Positions 28,301-41,115 of a stretch of 64,000 nucleotides of DNA are shown in pieces (the stretch's first letter is position 1; each line of letters starts with the position of its first letter). Location of the stretch: positions 68,763,575 through 68,827,574 of the forward strand of contig OX104118.1 in NCBI GenBank assembly GCA_944474755.1, read 5' to 3'. The DNA comes from Limnoperna fortunei. Lineage: Eukaryota > Mollusca > Bivalvia > Mytilida > Modiolidae. The notes below the pieces were generated by a model. It ran no database searches. It was not told the DNA's origin and saw only the letters and a list, made by a program, of their open reading frames with translations. Made by a program: the position numbers and the translations under genes.

Positions 28301-30308
28301 CAGGACACCATGTAAACAGAAACTACCACTAAAGAGTATTTCAGGACATCATGTAAACAGAAACTACCACTAAAGAGTATTCCAGGACACCATGTAAACA
28401 GAAACTACCACTAAAGAGTATTCCAGGACACCATGTAAACAGAAACTACCACTAAAGAGTATTCCAGGACACCATGTAAACAGAAACTACCACTAAAGAG
28501 TATTCCAGGACACCATGTAAACAGAAACTACCACTAAAGAGTATTCCAGGACACCATGTAAACAGAAACTATCACTAAAGAGTATTCCAGGACACCATGT
28601 AAACAGAAACTACCACTAAAGAGTATTCCAGGACACCATGTAAACAGAAACGACCACTAAAGAGTATTCCAGGACACCATGTAAACAGAAACTACCACTA
28701 AAGAGTATTCCAGGACACCATGTAAACAGAAACTACCACTAAAGAGTATTCCAGGACACCATGTAAACAGAAACTACCACTAAAGGGTATTCCAGGACAT
28801 CGTGTAAACAGAAACTACCAATAAAGAGTATGCCAGGACACCATGTTAACAGAAACTACCACTAAAGAGTATTCCAGGACACCATGTAAACAGAAACTAC
28901 CACTAAAGAGTATTCCAGGACACCATGTAAACAGAAACTACCACTAAAGAGTATTCCTAGACACCATGTAAACAGAAACTACCACTAAAGAGTATTCCAG
29001 TACACCATGTAAACAGAAACTACCACTAAAGAGTATTCCAGGACACCATGTAAACAGAAACTGCCACTAAAAAGTATTCCAAGACACCATGTAAACAGAA
29101 ACTACCACTAAAGAGTATTCCAGGACACCATGTAAACAGAAACTACCACTAAAGAGTATTCCAGGACACCATGTAAACAGAAACTACCACTAAAGAGTAT
29201 TCCATGACACCATGTAAACAGAAACTACCACTAAAGAGTATTCCAGGACACCATGTAAACAGAAACTACCACTAAAGAGTATTCCAGGACACCATGTAAA
29301 CAGAAACTACCACTAAAGGGTATTCCAGGACACCATGTAAACAGAAACTACCACTAAAGAGTATTCCAGGACACCATGTAAACAGAAACTACCAGTAAAG
29401 AGTATTCCAGGACACCATGTAAACAGAAACTACCAGTAAAGAGTATTCCAGGACATCATGTAAACAGAAACGACCACTAAAGAGTATTCCAGGATACCAT
29501 GTAAACAGAAACTACCACTAAAGAGTATTCCAAGACACCATGTAAACAGAAACTACCACTAAAGAGTATTCCAGGACACCATGTAAACAGAAACTACCAC
29601 TAAAGAGTATTCCAGGACACCATGTAAACAGAAACTACCACTAAAGAGTATTCCAGGACACCATGTAAACAGAAACTACCACTAAAGAGTATTCCAGGAC
29701 ATCATGCAAACAGAAACTACCACTAAAGAGTATTCCAGGACACCATGTAAACAGAAACTACCAGTAAAGAGTATTCCAGGACACCATGTAAACAGAAACT
29801 ACCAGTAAAGAGTATTCCAGGACATCATGTAAACAGAAACGACCACTAAAGAGTATTCCAGGATACCATGTAAACAGAAACTACCACTAAAGAGTATTCC
29901 AAGACACCATGTAAACAGAAACTACCACTAAAGAGTATTCCAGGACACCATGTAAACAGAAACTACCACTAAAGAGTATTCCAGGACACCATGTAAACAG
30001 AAACTACCACTAAAGAGTATTCCAGGACACCATGTAAACAGAAACTACCACTAAAGAGTTTTCCAGGACATCATGCAAACAGAAACTACCACTAAAGAGT
30101 ATTCCAGGACACCATGTAAACAGAAACTACCAGTAAAGAGTATTCCAGGACACCATGTAAACAGAAACTACCACTAAAGGGTATTCCAGGACACCGTGTA
30201 AACAGAAACTACCACTAAAGAGTATTCCAGGACACCATGTAAACAGAAACTACCACTAAAGAGTATTCCAGGACACCATGTAAACAGAAACTACCACTAA
30301 AGAGTATT
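28300..30308. repeat. 49-mer HOR (2,009 bp), copy 1
   Basis: Markers recur 2,009 bp (49 x 41) later: TTTCAGG 28341/30350, the ACTATCACT monomer 28572/30581, the TATGCC monomer 28832/30841 and CAGTACACC 29001/31010. The left edge lies between about 28,190 and 28,340. This copy contains an inner nine-monomer duplication (see 29,440-30,177). Confidence 0.8.
29440..30177. repeat. Tandem 9-mer duplication (2 x 369 bp)
   Basis: The sequence of variants CCAGTAAAG, CATCATG, AAACGACC, GGATACC, CCAAGACACC recurs 369 bp (9 x 41) later; the T of GGATACC is at 29,495 and 29,864. The 49-mer copy 2 has only one such run, so the offset between the two 49-mers falls from 2,009 to 1,640 bp past this point. 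Confidence 0.8.
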
Positions 30309-31950
30309 CCAGGACACCATGTAAACAGAAACTACCACTAAAGAGTATTTCAGGACATCATGTATACAGAAACTACCACTAAAGAGTATTCCAGGACACC
30401 ATGTAAACAGAAACTACCACTAAAGAGTATTCCAGGACACCATGTAAACAGAAACTACCACTAAAGAGTATTCCAGGACACCATGTAAACAGAAACTACC
30501 ACTAAAGAGTATTCCAGGACACCATGTAAACAGAAACTACCACTAAAGAGTATTCCAGGACACCATGTAAACAGAAACTATCACTAAAGAGTATTCCAGG
30601 ACACCATGTAAACAGAAACTACCACTAAAGAGTATTCCAGGACACCATGTAAACAGAAACGACCACTAAAGAGTATTCCAGGACACCATGTAAACAGAAA
30701 CTACCACTAAAGAGTATTCCAGGACACCATGTAAACAGAAACTACCACTAAAGAGTATTCCAGGACACCATGTAAACAGAAACTACCACTAAAGGGTATT
30801 CCAGGACATCGTGTAAACAGAAACTACCAATAAAGAGTATGCCAGGACACCATGTTAACAGAAACTACCACTAAAGAGTATTCCAGGACACCATGTAAAC
30901 AGAAACTACCACTAAAGAGTATTCCAGGACACCATGTAAACAGAAACTACCACTAAAAAGTATTCCTAGACACCATGTAAACAGAAACTACCACTAAAGA
31001 GTATTCCAGTACACCATGTAAACAGAAACTACCACTAAAGAGTATTCCAGGACACCATGTAAACAGAAACTGCCACTAAAAAGTATTCCAAGACACCATG
31101 TAAACAGAAACTACCAGTAAAGAGTATTCCAGGACACCATGTAAACAGAAACTACCACTAAAGAGTATTCCAGGACACCATGTAAACAGAAACTACCACT
31201 AAAGAGTATTCCATGACACCATGTAAACAGAAACTACCACTAAAGAGTATTCCAGGACACCATGTAAACAGAAACTACCACTAAAGAGTATTCCAGGACA
31301 CCATGTAAACAGAAACTACCACTAAAGGGTATTCCAGGACACCATGTAAACAGAAACTACCACTAAAGAGTATTCCAGGACACCATGTAAACAGAAACTA
31401 CCAGTAAAGAGTATTCCAGGACACCATGTAAACAGAAACTACCAGTAAAGAGTATTCCAGGACACCGTGTAAACAGAAACTACCACTAAAGAGTATTCCA
31501 GGACACCATGTAAACAGAAACTACCACTAAAGAGTATTCCAAGACACCATGTAAACAGAAACTACCACTAAAGAGTATTCCAGGACACCATGTAAACAGA
31601 AACTACCACTAAAGAGTATTCCAGGACACCATGTAAACAGAAACTACCACTAAAGAGTATTCCAGGACACCATGTAAACAGAAACTACCACTAAAGAGTA
31701 TTCCAGGACATCATGCAAACAGAAACTACCACTAAAGAGTATTCCAGGACACCATGTAAACAGAAACTACCAGTAAAGAGTATTCCAGGACACCATGTAA
31801 ACAGAAACTACCACTAAAGGGTATTCCAGGACACCATGTAAACAGAAACTACCACTAAAGAGTATTCCAGGACACCATGTAAACAGAAACTACCACTAAA
31901 GAGTATTCCAGGACACCATGTAAACAGAAACTACCACTAAAGAGTATTCC
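30309..31950. repeat. 49-mer HOR, copy 2 (without the 9-mer duplication)
   Basis: Shares TTTCAGG (30,350), ACTATCACT (30,581), TATGCC (30,841), CAGTACACC (31,010) and CATCATGCAAAC (31,711) with copy 1. Private changes include GTATAC near 30,364 and ACCGTGTAAAC in place of ATCATGTAAAC near 31,466. The right edge is uncertain because the following monomers are near consensus. Confidence 0.72.
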
Positions 31951-32599
31951 AGGGTACCATGTAAACAGAAACTACCACTAAAGAGTATTCCAGGACACCA
32001 TGTAAACAGAAACTACCACTAAAGAGTATTCCAGGACACCATGTAAACAGAAACTACCACTAAAGAGTATTCCAGGACACCATGTAAACAGAAACTGCCA
32101 CTAAAAAGTATTCCAAGACACCATGTAAACAGTAACTACCAGTAAAGAGTATTCCAGGACACCATGTAAACAGAAACTACCACTAAAGAGTATTCCAGGA
32201 CACCATGTAAACAGAAACTACCACTAAAGAGTATTCCATGACACCATGTAAACAGAAACTACCACTAAAGAGTATTCCAGGACACCATGTAAACAGAATC
32301 TACCACTAAAGAGTATTTCAGGACACCATGTAAACAGAAACTACCACTAAAGGGTATTCCAGGACACCATGTAAACAGAAACTACCACTAAAGGGTATTC
32401 CAGGACACCATGTAAACAGAATCAACCACTAAAGAGTATTCCGGGACACAATGTAAACAGAAACTACCACTAAAGAGTATTCCAGGACACCATGTAAACA
32501 GAAACTACCACAAAAGAGTATTCCAGGACACCATGTAAACAGAAACTACCAGTAAAGAGTATTCCAGGACACCATGTCAACAGAAACTACCACTAAAGA
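31951..32599. repeat. Satellite segment related to 8.6-9.2 kb
   Basis: About 16 monomers with the order CCAAGACACC, CCATGACACC, GAATCTACC, GGGTATT twice, GAATCAACC and CGGGACACAATG (32,443). The same order occurs near 8,690-9,020, 16,890-17,240, 50,090-50,430 and 51,770-52,110. CGGGACACAATG is shared only with the last two, so this piece is closest to the 41-mer pair at 49-52 kb. Confidence 0.65.
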
Positions 32600-33952
32600 G
32601 TATTCCAGGACACCGTGTAAAAAGAAACGACCACTAAAGAGTATTCCAGGATACCATGTAAACAGAAACTACCACTAAAGAGTATTCCAGGACACCATGT
32701 AAACAGAAACTACCACTAAAGAGTATTCCAGGACACCATGTAAACAGAAACTACCACTAAAGAGTATTCCAGGACACCATGTAAACAGAAACTACCACTA
32801 AAGAGTATTCCAGGACACCATTTAAACAGAAACTACCACTAAAGGGTATTCCAGGACATCGTTTAAACAGAAACTACCACTAAAGAGTATTCCAGGACAC
32901 CATGTAAACAGAAACTACCAGTAAAGAGTATTCCAGGACACTATGTAAACAGAAACTACCACTAAAGAGTATTCCAGGACACCATGTAAACAGAAACTAC
33001 CACTAAAGAGTATTCCAGGACACCATGTAAACAGAAACGACCACTAAAGAGTATTCCAGGACACCATGTAAAGAGAAACTACCAGTAAAGAGTATTCCAG
33101 GACACCATGTAAACAGAAACTACCACTAAAGAGTATTCCAGGACACCATGTAAACAGAAACGACCACTAAAGAGTATTCCAGGACACCATGTAAACAGAA
33201 ACTACCAGTAAAGAGTATTCCATGACACCATGTAAACAGAAACTACCACTAAAGAGTATTCCAGGACACCATGTAAACAGAAACGACAACTAAAGAGTAT
33301 TCCAGGACATCATGTAAACAGAAACTACCACTAAAGAGTATTCCAGGACACCATGTAAACAGAAACTACCACTAAAGAGTATTCCAGGACACCATGTAAA
33401 CAGAAACTACCACTAAAGAGTATTCCAAGACACCACGTAAACAGAAACTACCACTAAAGAGTATTCCAGGACACCATGTAAACAGAAACTACCACTAAAG
33501 AGTATTCCAGGACACCATGTAAACAGAAACTACCACTAAAGAGTATTCCAGGACACCATGTAAACAGAAAAAACCACTAAAGAGTATTTCAGGACATCAT
33601 GTAAACAGAAACTACCACTAAAGAGTATTCCAGGACACCATGTAAACAGAAACTACCACTAAAGAGTATTCCAGGACACCATGTAAACAGAAACTACCAC
33701 TAACGAGCATTCCAGGACATCATGTAAACAGAAACTACCACTAAAGAGTATTCCAGGACGCCGTGTAAACAGAAATTACCACTAAAGAGTATTCCAGGAC
33801 ACCATGTAAACAGAAACTACCACTAAAGAGTATTCCAGGACACCATGTAAACAGAAACTACCACTAAAGAGTATTCCAGGACACCATGTAAACAGAAAAA
33901 ACCACTAAAGAGTATTTCAGGACATCATGTAAACAGAAACTACCACTAAAGA
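32600..33952. repeat. 33-mer HOR (1,353 bp), copy 1
   Basis: Markers recur 1,353 bp (33 x 41) later: ACCGTGTAAAAAG 32615/33968, GACGCCGTG 33760/35113 and the AGAAAAAACC monomers. Inside, the AGAAAAAACCACTAAAGAG monomer followed by TTTCAGG occurs twice, 328 bp (8 monomers) apart (33,573 and 33,901 for the ACC), so an 8-mer piece was repeated within the unit. Confidence 0.8.
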
Positions 33953-35305
33953 GTATTCCAGGACACCGTGTAAAAAGAAACGACCACTAAAGAGTATTCC
34001 AGGATACCATGTAAACAGAAACTACCACTAAAGAGTATTCCAGGACACCATGTAAACAGAAACTACCACTAAAGAGTATTCCAGGACACCATGTAAACAG
34101 AAACTACCACTAAAGAGTATTCCAGGACACCATGTAAACAGAAACTACCACTAAAGAGTATTCCAGGACACCATTTAAACAGAAACTACCACTAAAGGGT
34201 ATTCCAGGACATCGTGTAAACAGAAACTACCACTAAAGAGTATTCCAGGACACCATGTAAACAGAAACTACCAGTAAAGAGTATTCCAGGACACTATGTA
34301 AACAGAAACTACCACTAAAGAGTATTCCAGGACACCATGTAAACAGAAACTACCACTAAAGAGTATTCCAGGACACCATGTAAACAGAAACGACCACTAA
34401 AGAGTATTCCAGGACACCATGTAAAGAGAAACTACCAGTAAAGAGTATTCCAGGACACCATGTAAACAGAAACTACCACTAAAGAGTATTCCAGGACACC
34501 ATGTAAACAGAAACGACCACTAAAGAGTATTCCAGGACACCATGTAAACAGAAACTACCAGTAAAGAGTATTCCAGGACACCATGTAAACAGAAACTACC
34601 ACTAAAGAGTATTCCAGGACACCATGTAAACAGAAACGACAACTAAAGAGTATTCCAGGACATCATGTAAACAGAAACTACCACTAAAGAGTATTCCAGG
34701 ACACCATGTAAACAGAAACTACCACTAAAGAGTATTCCAGGACACCATGTAAACAGAAACTACCACTAAAGAGTATTCCAAGACACCACGTAAACAGAAA
34801 CTACCACTAAAGAGTATTCCAGGACACCATGTAAACAGAAACTACCACTAAAGAGTATTCCAGGACACCATGTAAACAGAAACTACCACTAAAGAGTATT
34901 CCAGGACACCATGTAAACAGAAAAAACCACTAAAGAGTATTTCAGGACATCATGTAAACAGAAACTACCACTAAAGAGTATTCCAGGACACCATGTAAAC
35001 AGAAACTACCACTAAAGAGTATTCCAGGACACCATGTAAACAGAAACTACCACTAACGAGTATTCCAGGACATCATGTAAACAGAAACTACCACTAAAGA
35101 GTATTCCAGGACGCCGTGTAAACAGAAATTACCACTAAAGAGTATTCCAGGACACCATGTAAACAGAAACTACCACTAAAGAGTATTCCAGGACACCATG
35201 TAAACAGAAACTACCACTAAAGAGTATTCCAGGACACCATGTAAACAGAAAAAACCACTAAAGAGTATTTCAGGACATCATGTAAACAGAAACTACCACT
35301 AAAGA
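33953..35305. repeat. 33-mer HOR (1,353 bp), copy 2
   Basis: Tandem copy of the preceding unit; agreement at 1,353 bp ends near 35,320, where copy 1 would restart with ACCGTG and this copy reads consensus. Private differences include ATCGTGTAAAC near 34,212 against ATCGTTTAAAC in copy 1, and a normal TTCCAGG near 34,565 against TTCCATG in copy 1. Confidence 0.8.
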
Positions 35306-35900
35306 GTATTCCAGGACACCATGTAAACAGAAACTACCACTAAAGAGTATTCCAGGACACCATGTAAACAGAAACTACCACTAACGAGTATTCCAGGACA
35401 TCATGTAAACAGAAACTACCACTAAAGAGTATTCCAGGACACCGTGTAAACAGAAATTACCACTAAAGAGTATTCCAGGACACCGTGTAAACAGAAACTA
35501 CCACTAAAGAGTATTCCAAGACACCATGTAAAGAGAATTCCAGGACACCATGTAAACAGAAACTACCGCTAAAGAGTATTCCAGGATACCAAGTAAACAG
35601 AAGCTACCACTAAAGAGTATTCCAGGACACCATGTAAACCGAAACTACCGCTAAAGAGTATTCCAGGACACCGTGTAAACAGAAACTACCACTAAAGAGT
35701 ATTCCAGACACCATGCAAACAGAAACTACCACTAAAGAGTATACCAAGACACCATGTAAACAGAAACTACCACTAAAAAGTATTCCAGGATACCATTTAA
35801 ACAGAAACTACCACTAAAGAGTATTCCAGGACACCATGTAAACAGAAACTACCGCTAAAGAGTATTCCAGGACACCATGTAAACAGAAGCTACCACTAAA
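35306..35900. repeat. Partial indel cassette (third copy) and junction
   Basis: Holds the 17-bp deletion (between 35,528 and 35,529) and the 1-bp deletion (35,707), in the same arrangement as at 13,074/13,252 and 21,281/21,459. The 3-bp and 13-bp deletions are absent, so this copy starts inside the cassette. The junction lies just upstream, within monomers resembling the end of the 33-mer. A private AAGTAAAC occurs near 35,590 and TATACC near 35,742. Confidence 0.85.
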
Positions 35901-38380
35901 GAGTATTCCAGGACAACATGTAAACAGAAACTACCACTAAAGAGTATTCCAGGACATCATGTAAACAGAAACTACCACTAAAGAGTATTCCAGAACACCA
36001 TGTAAACAGAAACTACCACTAAAAAGTATTAGAGGATACCATTTAAACAGAAACTACCACTAAAGAGTATTCCAGGACACCATGTAAACAGAAACTACCA
36101 CTAAAGAGTATTCCAGGACACCATGTAAACATAAACTACCACTAAAGAGTATTCCAGGACACCATGTAAACAGAAACTACCACTAAAGGGTATTCCAAGA
36201 CACCATGTAAACAGAAACTACCACTAAAGAGTATTCCAGGACACCATGTAAACAGAAACTACCACTTAAGAGTATTCCAGGACACCATGTAAACAGAAAC
36301 TACCACTAAAGAGTATTCCAGGACACCATGTAAACAGAAACTACCACTAAAGGGTATTCCAGGACACAATGTAAACAGAAACTACCACTAAAGGGTATTC
36401 CAGGACACTATGTAAACAGAAACTACCACTAAAGAGTATTCCAGGACACCATATAAACAGAAACTACCACTAAAGAGTATTCCAGGACACCATGTAAACG
36501 GAAACTACCACTAAAGAGTATTCCAGGACACCATGTAGACAGAAACTACCACTAAAGAGTATTCCAGTACACCATGTAAACAGAAACTACCACTAAAGAG
36601 TATTCCAGGACACCATGTAAACAGAAACTGCCATTAAAAAGTATTCCAAGACACCATGTAAACAGAAACTACCAGTAAAGAGTATTCCAGGACATCATGT
36701 AAACAGAAACTACCACTAAAGAGTATTCCAGGACACCATGTAAACAGAAACTACCACTAAAGAGTATTCCATGACACCATGTAAACAGAAACTACCACTA
36801 AAGAGTATTCCAGGACATCATGTAAACAGAAACTACCACTAAAGAGTATTCCAGGACACCATGTAAACAGAAACTACCACTAAAGGGTATTCCAGGACAC
36901 CATGTAAACAGAAACTACCACTAAAGAGTATTCCAGGACACCATGTAAACAGAAACTACCAGTAAAGAGTATTCCAGGACACCATGTAAACAGAAACTAC
37001 CACTAAAGAGTATTCCAGGACACCATGTAAACAGAAACGACCACTAAAGAGTATTCCAGGATATCATGTAAACAGAAACTACCACTAAAGAGTATTCCAA
37101 GACACCATGTAAACAGAAACTACCACTAAAGAGTATTCCAGGACACCATGTAAACAGAAACTACCACTAAAGAGTATTCCAGGACACCATGTAAACAGAA
37201 ACTACCACTAAAGAGTATTCCAGGACACCATGTAAACAGAAACTACCACTAAAGAGTATTCCAGGACATCATGCAAACAGAAACTACCACTAAAGAGTAT
37301 TCCAGGACACCATGTAAACAGAAACTACCAGTAAAGAGTATTCCAGGACACCATGTAAACAGAAACTACCACTAAAGAGTATTCCAGGACACCATGTAAA
37401 CAGAAACTACCACTAAAAAGTATTCCTAGACACCATGTAAACAGAAACTACCACTAAAGAGTATTCCAGGACACCATGTAAACAGAAACTACCACTAAAG
37501 AGTATTCCAGGACACCATGTAAACAGAAACTGCCACAAAAAAGTATTCCAAGACACCATGTAAACAGAAACTACCAGTAAAGAGTATTCCTAGACACCAT
37601 GTAAACAGAAACTACAACTAAAGAGTATTCCAAGACACCATGTAAACAGAAACTACCACTAAAAAGTATTCCTAGACACCATGTAAACAGAAACTACCAC
37701 TAAAGAGTATTCCAGGACACCATGTAAACAGAAACTACCACTAAAGAGTATTCCAGGACACCATGTAAACAGAAACTGCCACTAAAAAGTATTCCAGGAC
37801 ACCATGTAAACAGAAACTACCACTAAAGAATATTCCAGGACACCATGTAAACAGAAACTACCACTAAAGAGTATTCCAGGACATCATGTACACAGAAACT
37901 ACCGCTAAAGAGTATTCCAGGACATCATGTAAACAGAAACTACCAGTAAAGAGTATTCCAGGACATCATGTAAACAGAAACTACCACTAAAGAGTATTCC
38001 AGGACACCATGTAAACAGAAACTACCAGTAAAGAGTATTCCAGGACACCATGTAAACAGAAACTACCACTAAAGAGTATTCCAGGACACCATGTTAACAG
38101 AAACTACCACTAAAGAGTATTCCAGGACATCATGTAAACAGAAACTACCACTAAAGAGTATTCCAGGACATCATGTACACAGAAACTACCGCTAAAGAGT
38201 ATTCCAGGACACCATGTAAACAGAATCTACCAGTAAAGAGTATTCCAGGACATCATGTAAACAGAAACTACCACTAAAGAGTATTCCAGGACACCATGTA
38301 AACAGAAACTACCACTAAAGAGTATTCCAGGACACCATGTAAACAGAAACTACCACTAAAGAGTATTCCAGGACACCATG
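35901..38380. repeat. Block X, copy C
   Basis: Third copy of block X: TTAGAGG 36,030, CAGTACACC 36,568, the CAGTAAAG-then-CCTAG pair at 37,591, GTACACA 38,176. The offset to copy A is 14,412 bp at both 36,030 and 36,568, so it has the full-length left half that copy B lacks. It is directly preceded by the 17-bp and 1-bp deletions, as copy A is, so this is a transposed piece of giant-unit end plus block X. Confidence 0.78.
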
Positions 38381-39229
38381 TAAACAGAAACTACCAGTAA
38401 AGAGTATGCCAGGACACCATGTAAACAGAAACTACCACTAAAGAGTATTCCAGGACACCATGTAAACAGAAACTACCACTAAAGAGTATTCCAGGACACC
38501 ATGTAAACAGAAACTACCACTAAAGAGTATTCCAGGACACCATGTAAACAGAAACTACCACTAAAGAGTATTCCAGGACATCATGTAAACAGAAACTACC
38601 ACTAAAGAGTATTCCAGGACATCATGTAAACAGAATCTACCACTAAAGAGTATTCCAGGACATCATGTAAACAGAAACTACCACTAAAGAGTATTCCAGG
38701 ACACCATGTAAACAGAAACTACCAGTAAAGAGTATTCCAGGACATCATGTAAACAGAAACTACCACTAAAGAGTATTCCAGGACACCATGTAAACAGAAA
38801 CTACCACTAAAGAGTTTTCCAGGACATCATGTAAACAGAAACTACCAGTAAAGAGTATTCCAGGACACCATGTAAACAGAAACTACCACTAAAGAGTATT
38901 CCAGGACACCATGTAAACAGAAACTACCACTAAAAAGTATTCCTAGACACCATGTAAACAGAAACTACCACTAAAGAGTATTCCAGGACACCATGTAAAC
39001 AGAAACTACCACTAAAGAGTATTCCAGGACACCATGTAAACAGAAACTGCCACTAAAAAGTATTCCAAGACACCATGTAAACAGAAACTACCAGTAAAGA
39101 GTATTCCAGGACACCATGTAAACAGAAACTACCACTAAAGAGTATTCCAGGACACCATGTAAACAGAAACTACCACTAAAGAGTATTCCAGGACACCATG
39201 TAAACAGAAACTACCACTAAAGAGTATTC
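38381..39229. repeat. Satellite segment matching 26.35-26.99 kb with extra monomers
   Basis: About 21 monomers including TATGCC (38,408), GAGTTTTCC (38,814), CCTAGACACC, AAACTGCCACTAAAAAG and CCATGACACC (39,271). Offset to the 26-27 kb copy changes from 12,036 to 12,241 bp here, i.e. five monomers were gained. Nothing except satellite. Confidence 0.65.
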
Positions 39230-41115
39230 CAGGACACCATGTAAACAGAAACTACCACTAAAGAGTATTCCATGACACCATGTAAACAGAAACTACCACT
39301 AAAGAGTATTCCAGGACACCATGTAAACAGAATCTACCACTAAAGAGTATTCCAGGACACCATGTAAACAGAAACTACCACTAAAGAGTATTCCAGGACA
39401 CCATGTAAACAGAAACTACCACTAAAGGGTATTCCAGGACACCATGTAAACAGAATCAACCACTAAAGAGTATTCCAGGACACAATGTAAACAGAAGCTA
39501 CCACTAAAGAGTATTCCAGGACACCATGTAAACAGAAACTACCACTAAAGAGTATTCCAGGACACCATGTAAACAGAAACTACCAGTAAAGAGTATTCCA
39601 GGACACCATGTAAACAGAAACTACCACTAAAGAGTATTCCAGGACACCGTGTAAAAAGAAACGACCACTAAAGAGTATTCCAGGATACCATGTAAACAGA
39701 AACTACCACTAAAGAGTATTCCAGGACACCACGTAAACAGAAACTACCACTAAAGAGTATTCCAGGACACCATGTAAACAGAAACTACCACTAAAGAGTA
39801 TTCCAGGACACCATGTAAACAGAAACTACCACTAAAGAGTATTCAAGGACACAATGTAAACAGAAACTACCACTAAAGGGTATTCCAGGACATCGTGTAA
39901 ACAGAAACTACCACTAAAGAGTATTCCAGGACACCATGTAAACAGAAACTACCAGTAAAGAGTATTCCAGGACACTATGTAAACAGAAACTACCAGTAAA
40001 GAGTATTCCAGGACACCATGTAAACAGAAACTACCACTAAAGAGTATTCCAGGACACCATGTAAACAGAAACGACCACTAAAGAGTATTCCAGGACACCA
40101 TGTAAACAGAAACTACCAGTAAAGAGTATTCCAGGACACCATGTAAACAGAAACTACCACTAAAGAGTATTCCAGGACACCATGTAAACAGAAACGACCA
40201 CTAAAGAGTATTCCAGGACATCATGTAAACAGAAACTACCACTAAAGAGTATTCCAGGACACCATGTAAACAGAAACTACCAGTATAGAGTATTCCAGGA
40301 CACCATGTAAACAGAAACTACCACTAAAGAGTATTCCAAAACACCACGTAAACAGAAACTACCACTAAAGAGTATTCCAGGACACCATGTAAACAGAAAC
40401 TACCACTAAAGAGTATTCCAGGACACCATGTAAACAGAAACTACCACTAAAGAGTATTCCAGGACACCATGTAAACAGAAACTACCACTAAAGAGTATTT
40501 CAGGACATCATGTAAACAGAAACTACCACTAAAGAGTATTCCAGGACATCATGTAAACAGAATCTACCACTAAAGAGTATTCCAGGACATCATGTAAACA
40601 GAAACTACCACTAAAGAGTATTCCAGGACACCATGTAAACAGAAACTACCACTAAAGGGTATTCCAGGACACCATGTAAACAGAATCAACCACTAAAGAG
40701 TATTCCAGGACACCATGTAAACAGAAACTACCACTAAAGAGTTTTCCAGGACATCATGTAAACAGAAACTACCAGTAAAGAGTATTCAAGGACACCATGT
40801 AAACAGAAACTACCACTAAAGAGTATTCCAGGACACCATGTAAACAGAAACTACCACTAAAGAGTATTCCAGGACACCGTGTAAAAAGAAACGACCACTA
40901 AAGAGTATTCCAGGATACCATGTAAACAGAAACTACCACTAAAGAGTATTCCAGGACACCATGTAAACAGAAACTACCACTAAAGAGTATTCCAGGACAC
41001 CATGTAAACAGAAACTACCACTAAAGAGTATTCCAGGACACCATGTAAACAGAAACTACCACTAAAGAGTATTCCAGGACACCATGTAAACAGAAACTAC
41101 CACTAAAGAGTATTC
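39230..41115. repeat. 46-mer HOR (1,886 bp), copy 1
   Basis: Recurrence at 1,886 bp (46 x 41): CCATGACACC 39273/41159, ACCGTGTAAAAAG 39649/41535 and 40879/42765, and the rare CCAAAACACCACG monomer 40347/42233. The unit is itself composite: its two ACCGTG markers are 1,230 bp (30 monomers) apart. Confidence 0.8.
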
